In this document: one piece after another, positions 1 to 5,574 of the stretch | Layout of the letters: the number at the start of each line of letters is the position of its first letter | How positions within the stretch are numbered: the stretch's first letter is position 1 | From: Verrucomicrobiota bacterium | Lineage (GTDB): Bacteria > Verrucomicrobiota > Verrucomicrobiia > Chthoniobacterales > JAFAMB01 | DNA: 7,781 nt | Assembly (NCBI GenBank): GCA_019242435.1 | Contig: JAFAVN010000096.1 | Location: forward strand, 1 to 7,781 | Direction of reading: 5' to 3' | Translations under genes and position numbers: made by a program | Notes under the pieces: generated by a model | Databases searched by the model: none | The model's input: the letters and a program-made list of their open reading frames with translations, nothing else | What the model was told of the DNA's origin: nothing

Positions 1-72
1 GCCTCCTCTCCATTTGCTAAGGGCTTACCGCGCTTTCTCTGCTATCTGCTATTTGCTATCTGCTATTCTGCC
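1..72 (+). repeat. 3' part of a dispersed intergenic element with TGCTATC/T heptamer tail (copy A)
   Basis: Bases 40-67 are four exact period-7 units (TGCTATC, TGCTATT, TGCTATC, TGCTATT). The preceding stretch (CCTCTCCATTTGCTAAGGG, then a GCTTTCTC box) aligns with bases 153-188 of copy B, which has CCCTCCGTTGCCAAGGG and then TTTTCTC before its own heptamers. The window begins inside this element, so its stem-loop, if present, is cut off or was never there. Open frames across it encode only low-complexity AICYLLSAI-type peptide and are not considered genes. Confidence 0.75.
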
Positions 73-105
73 TTCAATGTCTCCGATGGCCGCTGGGCGG
101 CTCCC

Positions 106-244
106 GGGAGTCGCCTGTTATTTGCTCCTGGAACCCGCAGCCGGCAAAGCGACTCCCCTCCGTTGCCAAGGGATTGCCACGTTTTCTCTGCTATCTGCTA
201 TTTGCTATCCGCTATCTGCTATCTGCTATTCTGCCATTCTGCCT
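106..244 (+). repeat. Dispersed stem-loop plus heptamer element (copy B), upstream of truA
   Basis: A perfect 9-bp inverted repeat, GGGAGTCGC (106-114) and GCGACTCCC (149-157), encloses a 34-nt loop that begins CTGTTATTTGC and ends CAAA. A CTCC box and a variable stretch follow, then six contiguous heptamers (189-230: TGCTATC, TGCTATT, TGCTATC, CGCTATC, TGCTATC, TGCTATT) and a decayed CTGCC part up to the truA start. The same order of parts occurs at 3781-3880 (inverted), 3967-4061 and 7672-7781. I do not recognise a named family. It resembles REP/MITE-like intergenic repeats in size and position, and no transposase is nearby. Confidence 0.8.
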
Positions 245-258
245 TCACGGTCCCGACC

Positions 259-1011
259 ATGAGCTTTCCTCTTGAACGGCTTCGTTTAACAATCGCCTAT
301 GATGGAACCGGCTTTGCCGGCTGGCAGAGCCAGCCAAATCGCAACGGGGTTCAGGATCATCTGGAAGCGGCATTTCAAACGATTCTCGGTCAGAAGGTCA
401 GAGTGCACGGCTCAGGCCGTACCGATGCGGGGGTCCACGCCCTCGGACAGGTTGCTCATGTGGATGTGCTTGCGGGCAAATTTCCACCCAGAGTCTGGTG
501 TTTGGCGCTCAACGCTAATCTACCTGCTGATGTCAGAATACTGGGGTGCCGCCGGGTTTCCGCCGAGTTTCATGCCCGGTTCTTCGCCCAAGGAAAGATG
601 TATCGGTACCGGATCTGGAATAACGAGATATTTCACCCCTTGGAGGTGGGTCGAGCATGGCATATACCCCAACGATTGGAACTGGATCGCCTGACAGCCT
701 GCGCAACCCTCTTTTCGGGAGAGCACGACTTTGCGTCTTTTGCTGCCAACCGCGGTACCCCGGCCGAAACAACGGTTCGCACGATTCACGAGATTAAGGT
801 GAAACGGGTCGGCCCGGCCGTTTCCCTTGAATTCAGCGGCGACGGGTTTCTTTATCGCATGGTTCGAATGATCACCGGTTCGCTGGTGCAGGTCGGGTTG
901 GGGCGAAGGGACGAGTCATGGTTAGAGGAATTTCTGAAGTCACCGGGCAAACGGAAGACGAATCATAGCGCGCCGGCTGAAGGCCTGTATCTGGTGCGGG
1001 TTTTGTATTGA
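259..1011 (+). CDS. truA: tRNA pseudouridine(38-40) synthase TruA
   Basis: This cytoplasmic enzyme isomerises uridines 38, 39 and 40 in the anticodon arm of many tRNAs to pseudouridine. The product is 250 residues, close to the usual 245-270. It opens with RLRLTIAYDGTGFAGWQ, the family's N-terminal YDG..F.GWQ signature. The catalytic motif GSGRTDAGVHALGQVAH follows, with the active-site Asp at residue 56 (E. coli D60). Further family blocks are KMYRYRIWN, HDFASFAA and, near the C-terminus, FLYRMVRMITGSLVQVG. The frame is open upstream to an ATG at 163, but those 32 codons are the TGCTATY heptamer array, so the ATG at 259, directly before the conserved domain, is preferred. No clear Shine-Dalgarno sequence is visible. 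The gene is monocistronic in appearance, with repeats on one side and a 241-bp spacer on the other. Confidence 0.97.
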   Translation: MSFPLERLRLTIAYDGTGFAGWQSQPNRNGVQDHLEAAFQTILGQKVRVHGSGRTDAGVHALGQVAHVDVLAGKFPPRVWCLALNANLPADVRILGCRRVSAEFHARFFAQGKMYRYRIWNNEIFHPLEVGRAWHIPQRLELDRLTACATLFSGEHDFASFAANRGTPAETTVRTIHEIKVKRVGPAVSLEFSGDGFLYRMVRMITGSLVQVGLGRRDESWLEEFLKSPGKRKTNHSAPAEGLYLVRVLY

Positions 1012-1160
1012 GCCCGGGAAATTTCGCTCTGGCTCGCGCTCGTGAAAACGGTTCTGACGGACGCATTTAGTAGCTCTGCCAAGCGGCATAACCAAACAAG
1101 TTTTGGCGATTCCAAGTTTGCCGAGCGGCTTTTTCGAAACCCCAGCACTTCGTGAAAAGG

Positions 1161-1240
1161 CTCCTGAACTCCTCGAACTCCTCGAACTCCTTGAACTCCT
1201 CCGACTCCTCCAAACCCTTGAACTCCTCCCGCTCCTCCCC
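1161..1240 (+). repeat. Nonamer tandem array (CTCCTCGAA-like), nine units, just upstream of astA
   Basis: The stretch divides into nine units of 8-9 bases: CTCCTGAA, CTCCTCGAA twice, CTCCTTGAA, CTCCTCCGA, CTCCTCCAA, ACCCTTGAA, CTCCTCCCG and CTCCTCCCC. The 3' units have decayed more than the 5' ones. Because the period is a multiple of three it stays open in the astA frame and reads as a Leu/Glu-rich run of ELL repeats, and on the other strand as Gly/Val-rich GVQGVRG repeats. Neither resembles a real protein segment. Apart from this array the truA-astA spacer (1012-1252) shows no gene and no convincing terminator. Confidence 0.85.
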
Positions 1241-1252
1241 TACATCCTGGAT

Positions 1253-2338
1253 ATGGTTCCGGATTTTGTGTTTCGGCCTGTCGAAGAGGCCGATCTGGCG
1301 GGATTGAAGGGAGTCGCCGCCTCAATCACGGACGGTATGACGTCTCTCCCTTTGGAAGACAATGCGTTGGAAGACCGCATTCATCATTCGCAGCGATCGT
1401 TTGATCATCGAATAAAGAAGGCGGGTGGCGATCATTACTTGTTTGTTTTGCAGGAGTGGGCCACAGGGCAAATCGCAGGGACATCAGGCATTATCGCACG
1501 GGTAGGAGGATTTGACCCCTTCTATACTTACGAGGTGCGCAAAGAGCGTTTTTCGCATCTTCCGCTGGGTATTGATCGGGAAATGGATGTGCTCCATCTC
1601 AAGCTTGATCATAAAGGGCCGTCGGAGGTTTGCAGCCTTTGCCTGAAACCGGTCTTTCGCAGGGCGGGTCTCGGCCAGTTGTTATCACTGGCGAGATTTT
1701 TATTCATGGCCGCTTTCCCACAGCGATTCGATGACCGCGTTATTGCGGAGTTGCGAGGATTCACTGATGAAAAGGGTCTATCACCGTTTTGGGAGTCAGT
1801 CGGGCGTCACTTTTTTTCTCAAAGTTTTGCAGAGGCAGATTTTCTGAGCGGTATCGGTCAAAAAGATTTTATTCGTGACTTGATGCCCAGATATCCGATC
1901 TATCCGGCATTATTACCTTTAGTAGCACAAGCAGTGATCGGCAAAGTGCATCGGGACGCTGAGCCTGCGTTACGAATCCTGTTGCATCAAGGGTTTCACC
2001 TATCGAATGAGGTCGACATTTTTGATGCCGGTCCTTTGGTGATCGCCAATCGCCCCGAAATACGAGCGATCCGGGAAGCGCGCGAAGGCCGGTTAACGCA
2101 GATTCGACCGGTATCTACAGAGGCGATCTTCCTCGTTTGTCATGGCGCCCTCAAGTTCCGAGCTTGTCTGGCGCCGGTCGAATCTCCGGATCCAGACACG
2201 GTAGTAATAAATGCACGAACTGCTGAGCGACTGGGTGCGGACATCGGTAGTCGCATTATTTGGCTTAAGCTTCCGGGTTCTGGGTTCCGGGTTCCAAATT
2301 CCGGGTCCGAAGTCGATCCCACCTCGAAATCCAGATGA
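1253..2338 (+). CDS. astA: Arginine N-succinyltransferase (AstA)
   Basis: AstA transfers the succinyl group of succinyl-CoA to the alpha-amino group of L-arginine, the first step of the cytoplasmic AST route of arginine catabolism. From the ATG at 1253 the product is 361 residues (E. coli about 344) and begins MVPDFVFRPVEEADL, like the usual start with ..IRPVE..D. Family landmarks follow: TSLP at residues 30-33, SEVCSLCLKPVFRRAGLG, FLFMAAFPQRF, AELRG at 165-169, SPFWESVGRHFF, MPRYPIYPALLP, and VIGKVH, whose His233 matches the reported E. coli catalytic His229. IDIFDAGP is seen as VDIFDAGP. The frame is open back to about 1103, but those codons are the nonamer repeat. The last roughly 22 residues are encoded by a TTCCGGG heptamer array and replace the normal short end. 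It very likely works with astB directly downstream. Confidence 0.95.
   Translation: MVPDFVFRPVEEADLAGLKGVAASITDGMTSLPLEDNALEDRIHHSQRSFDHRIKKAGGDHYLFVLQEWATGQIAGTSGIIARVGGFDPFYTYEVRKERFSHLPLGIDREMDVLHLKLDHKGPSEVCSLCLKPVFRRAGLGQLLSLARFLFMAAFPQRFDDRVIAELRGFTDEKGLSPFWESVGRHFFSQSFAEADFLSGIGQKDFIRDLMPRYPIYPALLPLVAQAVIGKVHRDAEPALRILLHQGFHLSNEVDIFDAGPLVIANRPEIRAIREAREGRLTQIRPVSTEAIFLVCHGALKFRACLAPVESPDPDTVVINARTAERLGADIGSRIIWLKLPGSGFRVPNSGSEVDPTSKSR
2271..2305 (+). repeat. TTCCGGG heptamer array overlapping the astA 3' end
   Basis: Five contiguous units are seen: TTCCGGG, TTCTGGG, TTCCGGG, TTCCAAA and TTCCGGG. They lie inside the open frame of astA and encode its odd Pro/Gly/Ser-rich tail. The reverse complement of the unit forms the array at 2395-2428 at the start of astB, so the two arrays are an inverted pair 89 bp apart and could pair as a long hairpin. 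Confidence 0.85.
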
Positions 2339-2394
2339 AGCATTGCTCCTGACAGTCGTAAGGTAGCAGCTACAACCCCTGAACTTGCAAAAAT

Positions 2395-2428
2395 GGAACC
2401 GGAACCCGGAACTCGGAACCCGGAACTT
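2395..2428 (+). repeat. GGAACCC heptamer array at the astB start (inverted partner of 2271-2305)
   Basis: GGAACC is followed by four period-7 units: GGAACCC, GGAACTC, GGAACCC and GGAACTT. The unit is the reverse complement of the TTCCGGG array at the astA end (GGAACCCGGAA reads TTCCGGGTTCC on the other strand). It sits between the ATG at 2393 and the TTG at 2435, so starting at the ATG would place the repeat-derived peptide EPEPGTRNPELQ on AstB. Confidence 0.85.
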
Positions 2429-2434
2429 CAGGCC

Positions 2435-3772
2435 TTGAACCACGAATTCAACTTTGACGGTTTAATTGGTCCGACTCACCACTATGGTGGGCTAGCTGAA
2501 GGGAATCGCGCCTCAACGGCCAACCGGCTCAAGGTTTCGCACCCGCGGACTGCTGCACTTCAGGGGTTGGAAAAGATGAGTGCTTTGAGCAGGATGGGAG
2601 TCGGCCAGGCAGTTATTCCGCCGCTTTACCGGCCCTATTTACCGTTACTCCGGCAAACGGGCTTTACCGGATCTGATGGACAGATAATCGAGAAAGCCTT
2701 TCAGTACAGCCCAGCCCTGTTGTCAGCCGCGTTTTCTGCGTCCGCCATGTGGGCTGCCAATGCTGCCACCTTCGCTCCTAGCTCCGATGCTCAAGATCGA
2801 CGGATGCATGTGACACCGGCTAACCTGATATCCAATTTGCACCGGTCATTGGAAGCAGATGAAACCGCAGCGCTCCTCCGGAGGATTTTTCCAGATCCCG
2901 GTTTGTTCCAACATCATCCGCCGCTTCCGCGGACGCTTGCTTTCAGCGACGAAGGAGCAGCGAATCATACCCGGTTGGTCGGGATCGCTGGCCAGCGCGG
3001 AATACATCTTTTCGTTTATGGCCGGGAGTATTTCGGTGAAAACCAGGTAACCCGATATCCGCAACGACAGACCTTGGAAGCCTGCCGAGCGATCGCTCGG
3101 CGGCATCGCCTGCCCGACGAAAGCGTAATATTCGCCCGCCAGCATCCTGCAGCGATCGATGCCGGCGTTTTCCATAATGATGTTATCTCGACCGGGCACG
3201 GCAGCCTGTTTCTTTACCACAGGGAGGCATTCTCGGATGGCACCGCAATCATAAATCGGTTGAAGCAGTTATTCGAGAAGACACAAGACGATACCCTTCA
3301 TGCGATTGAAATCAGTGAGTTCTCTTTGGCAGAGGCCGTCCAATCCTATTTTTTTAATTCCCAGATTGTGACCTTAGCCGACGGCCGCATGATGCTGGTT
3401 GCGCCTTTGGAATCCAGACGGAATCCGGCGGTATACTCGGCGATCGATAGGCTTGTCAGCAGTTCAGATTCGCCTCTGGCTGATGTAATTTTCTTTGATT
3501 TGCGAGAAAGCATGCAGAACGGCGGCGGCCCCGCTTGTCTACGAAATCGAGTGGTGCTCAATCCCGAGGAACAGAAAGCGGTGCCGAGCCGGTTATTTTT
3601 CAATGCGGAGTTATTTGAGACATTAAATGCCTGGGTGGAACGTCACTATCGGGAATCGCTTTCTTTATCAGACTTCCGCGATCCAAAGCTGATCGCGGAA
3701 ATCCAGACAGCGCTGGACGAACTGACACAGCTGTTGCGATTAGGCTCGATTTATTCGTTCCAGCGGGAGTAG
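2435..3772 (+). CDS. astB: N-succinylarginine dihydrolase (AstB)
   Basis: AstB hydrolyses N2-succinylarginine to N2-succinylornithine, two ammonia and CO2, the second AST step. From TTG at 2435 the product is 445 residues (E. coli 447) and starts MNHEFNFDGLIGPTHHYGG, as family members do. The catalytic triad is intact in that numbering: Glu173 in FSDEGAANHTR, His247 in VFHNDVI, and Cys368 in SMQNGGGPACLRNRV (E. coli Glu174, His248, Cys365). Other family blocks are ALSRMGVGQAVIPP, FSASAMWAANAAT and HVTPANLISNLHRS. An in-frame ATG at 2393 would add 14 residues, 12 of them repeat-encoded; an automatic annotation may choose it, so the start is uncertain. The gene lies 96 bp (or 54 bp) after astA in the same direction and is probably co-transcribed with it. 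The usual astC, astD and astE do not follow. Confidence 0.96.
   Translation: MNHEFNFDGLIGPTHHYGGLAEGNRASTANRLKVSHPRTAALQGLEKMSALSRMGVGQAVIPPLYRPYLPLLRQTGFTGSDGQIIEKAFQYSPALLSAAFSASAMWAANAATFAPSSDAQDRRMHVTPANLISNLHRSLEADETAALLRRIFPDPGLFQHHPPLPRTLAFSDEGAANHTRLVGIAGQRGIHLFVYGREYFGENQVTRYPQRQTLEACRAIARRHRLPDESVIFARQHPAAIDAGVFHNDVISTGHGSLFLYHREAFSDGTAIINRLKQLFEKTQDDTLHAIEISEFSLAEAVQSYFFNSQIVTLADGRMMLVAPLESRRNPAVYSAIDRLVSSSDSPLADVIFFDLRESMQNGGGPACLRNRVVLNPEEQKAVPSRLFFNAELFETLNAWVERHYRESLSLSDFRDPKLIAEIQTALDELTQLLRLGSIYSFQRE
3674..3700 (+). other. Perfect 10-bp hairpin inside the astB 3' coding region
   Basis: TTCCGCGATC (3674-3683) and its exact reverse complement GATCGCGGAA (3691-3700) enclose a 7-nt loop, CAAAGCT. 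It lies about 70 nt before the astB stop codon. No T-run follows, so it is not a standard intrinsic terminator. It may be chance within coding sequence or may affect mRNA stability. Confidence 0.5.
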
Positions 3773-3780
3773 CGCAGCGA

Positions 3781-3880
3781 ATAACAGATAACAGATAGCA
3801 AACAAGGCATGGCCGGCCGATGATTGGAGGGCGCCGCTTTACAGGTCACGATCTCGAGGAAGGAACAGCAGGCGGCGCCC
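3781..3880 (-). repeat. Dispersed stem-loop plus heptamer element, inverted copy (copy C), just after astB
   Basis: Heptamers ATAACAG, ATAACAG, ATAGCAA (3781-3801) begin eight bases after the astB stop. They are the reverse complement of the TGCTATY/TGTTATY type. A variable stretch and GGAGGG lead into a perfect 9-bp inverted repeat, GGGCGCCGC (3829-3837) and GCGGCGCCC (3872-3880), with a 34-nt loop. Read on the - strand, the loop starts CTGCTGTTCC and ends GTAAA, matching the other copies. Relative to copy B, two stem positions have changed on both sides so that pairing is kept. Confidence 0.8.
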
Positions 3881-3966
3881 GAGAATTACCCGATCAGCTG
3901 ATATTGACAAACAGTTATGAAGTTCAGATATGCCGATAGAATCAAGTTGACCTGTGGGGCATTTGC

Positions 3967-4061
3967 GGGAACCGCCTGCTGCAAATCGCCAGAACTTGAG
4001 GCCTACCAAGCGGCTCGCCTCCAGGCGTCCCGTTGTGGCGGCACATATATCTGCTATTTGC
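3967..4061 (+). repeat. Dispersed stem-loop plus heptamer element, partly decayed (copy E), upstream of the M20 gene
   Basis: The left arm GGGAACCGC (3967-3975) and right-arm region GCGGCTCGCC (4010-4019) are separated by the same 34 nt. The loop starts CTGCTGCAAAT and ends CCAA. Only the inner CCGC/GCGG pairs cleanly; outer positions include mismatches, so this copy looks degenerate. CTCC follows, then a variable stretch and two heptamers TATCTGC and TATTTGC (4048-4061). Together with copy C it brackets the 311-bp astB-M20 spacer as an inverted pair. Between them (3881-3966) I see nothing definite. Confidence 0.7.
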
Positions 4062-4083
4062 GCTTCTGCTTTTCGTTGTGCTA

Positions 4084-5274
4084 ATGACTCCGACCCACTG
4101 GATCCATGGACAGCGTGACCGACTGATCGACCGCGTCACCGCCTGGTCCAATATTAATTCCGGAAGTCTTAATTTACCTGGCATAAAGAAGGCGGGGGAG
4201 CTTATCTATCGCGATTTCCAGCGACTCGAACCGGAGAATTGGCAACTGGTCGCATTGAATCAAACTTCTTCTCTTCCATCACCTCCGATCTCATCGCCCG
4301 GTCCGTTGGCGATTTTCCGCAAGCGGCCGAACGCGGAGAGCAGGCTCCTGTTCTTTGGGCACCTCGACACCGTCTATGGTCCTGAGCATCGGTTACAGGA
4401 GGTGGTATCCGGGGCAAGTGGCACACTGATTGGACCGGGAGTCTGCGACATGAAGGGTGGCTTAGCCATCCTTTTGTGCGGACTGTCCGCTTTCGAGAAA
4501 TTCACCAAAGAAAAAAACTTCGGTTGGACCATCATGATCAACTCGGATGAAGAAATCGGTTCGCCTGGGTCGTCACCTTATTTTCAAATCGAGGCGGCGT
4601 ATCATCGATTTGGGTTTGGTTTTGAACCGGCACTTGAGGATGGAGCTTTGGCGTCCAACCGAAAAGGATCGGGTAATTTCACTTTTACTGTTCACGGCAA
4701 GGCCGCACACAGCGGGCGAAATCCTCGTGCGGGGCGAAACGCTCTGGTTCCGGCGGCCGAATTCATATTGGCCTGCCACCAACTCAACGGCACCCGGCCG
4801 AGTGTGTTCGTTAATCCGGGCGTAATATCGGGCGGTACTGTTGCTAATACGATACCTGATCTGGCGGTATGTCAGGTGAACGTACGCACGACCACCGGCG
4901 ATGATGAACATTGGCTTCTTCAGGAGTTAGAACGTTTGCGTGCCTCGTTGGAAGATAGCGGCCGCTATAGAATAGAGGTCACGGGCGGTTTTACCGCGCC
5001 ACCAAAACCTTTAACTACCGGGGTCTCCCACCTTCTGGATCTGGCACAAAAAGCGGCGACAAAAATTGGAATCGCGCTCTCGGTAAGACCGACCGGAGGC
5101 ACCTGCGACGGTAATCGCCTGGCGCATTTTGGATTGCCGAATATCGACAACTTGGGCGCCCGCGGTGGCGCCATTCATAGTGAAAACGAATTCCTGGTGG
5201 TAGAGAGTTTAGTGGAGCGGTCCTGGCTTTTTTATACGCTGCTGCAGGAGTTAAATCAGGAGATGGCGCGTTAG
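4084..5274 (+). CDS. M20-family metallo-amidohydrolase (carboxypeptidase G2-like)
   Basis: This is a two-metal (usually zinc) amidohydrolase of the ArgE/DapE/CPG2 class, which cleaves N-acyl amino acid amide bonds. From ATG at 4084 it has 396 residues. The metal and catalytic set is complete: His93 and Asp95 in GHLDTVYG, Asp122 in CDMKGG, Glu156 (general base) and Glu157 in SDEEIGSPGS, Glu181 in FEPAL, and His365 in GGAIHSENEF. The lid or dimerisation domain carries HGKAAHSG, and NIDNLGARGG and GGTCDGNR are typical of the CPG2 branch. Placement after astA-astB suggests the substrate is a succinylated amino acid of the AST route, but the family alone does not prove this; it could also act on other acyl-glutamates or dipeptides. 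A TTG at 4033 would add 17 residues with a hydrophobic run, partly made of heptamer repeat, so the start and any export or anchoring remain open. No clear ribosome binding site is seen. Confidence 0.9.
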   Translation: MTPTHWIHGQRDRLIDRVTAWSNINSGSLNLPGIKKAGELIYRDFQRLEPENWQLVALNQTSSLPSPPISSPGPLAIFRKRPNAESRLLFFGHLDTVYGPEHRLQEVVSGASGTLIGPGVCDMKGGLAILLCGLSAFEKFTKEKNFGWTIMINSDEEIGSPGSSPYFQIEAAYHRFGFGFEPALEDGALASNRKGSGNFTFTVHGKAAHSGRNPRAGRNALVPAAEFILACHQLNGTRPSVFVNPGVISGGTVANTIPDLAVCQVNVRTTTGDDEHWLLQELERLRASLEDSGRYRIEVTGGFTAPPKPLTTGVSHLLDLAQKAATKIGIALSVRPTGGTCDGNRLAHFGLPNIDNLGARGGAIHSENEFLVVESLVERSWLFYTLLQELNQEMAR

Positions 5275-5574
5275 AGAAAACGGAGACGTCCTTCAAGCGC
5301 TAAGGGTTATCTAGGTCAGCGATGCGGCGGCCCTCCGATCGGTAGGGCGAGGCTCCGGGCATAACGAGAAGCGCACTCCGGAATGTGATGACGTTCTAAA
5401 TCCCTCGCGTTCTGGGCCGAAAAGCCGGCGAGCCGCCTCCCGAGCTTGCACCTCAATGATCGGGACAAGGCAGTTCAAATCGGGTATGCTGAGAGGCGTT
5501 CGAAATTCCCCCGAAATCCCACCTTTAAAGTCCTGGATGCAATGGCAACCGCCCGAGATACTACCGGAAACGCT
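5275..5574. other. 300-bp spacer between the M20 gene and ppk1; possible degenerate repeat element
   Basis: No gene is supported here. An open frame in the ppk1 register runs from a TTG at 5446, but its codons do not resemble PPK. A GCGGCGGCCCTCC stretch (5324-5336) followed by CCGATCGG resembles the right arm and CCCTCC box of copy C. About 34 nt before it lies CGGAGACGTCC (5281-5291), which could be a decayed left arm, but the arms no longer pair well. GGTAGGGCGAGGCTCC (5341-5356) and GGCGAGCCGCCTCC (5427-5440) are further GC-rich stretches. No terminator with a T-run is visible. Confidence 0.35.

Noticed and set aside
40..230. CRISPR-like array
   Set aside because: Units are 7 bp and directly adjacent, with no spacers and no cas genes.
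14..262. 82-residue + strand open frame upstream of truA
   Set aside because: Its peptide is mostly the translated TGCTATY heptamers (AICYLLSAI) with no domain-like sequence; the repeat explains it.
1012..1160. Intrinsic terminator after truA
   Set aside because: Only short GC-rich inverted stretches and a 5-bp CCAAA/TTTGG stem are present, without a T-run.
963..1325. 120-residue - strand open frame with a Gly/Val-rich GVQGVRG run
   Set aside because: It is the antisense reading of the nonamer array and overlaps truA and astA; no family features.
3904..3932. Possible sigma70 promoter: TTGACA at 3904-3909
   Set aside because: The -35 match is perfect, but at 17 bp spacing the -10 position reads GATATG, a poor match, and no better box is nearby.
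4084..5274. Calling the third gene astE (succinylglutamate desuccinylase) outright
   Set aside because: AstE belongs to the M14-like zinc family; this protein has the M20 motif set. Shared function is possible, but the gene name is not justified.
5446..5574. N-terminal extension of Ppk1 from TTG 5446
   Set aside because: The 43 extra residues have no similarity to the Ppk1 N-terminus, which fits well from 5575; the region looks like spacer.
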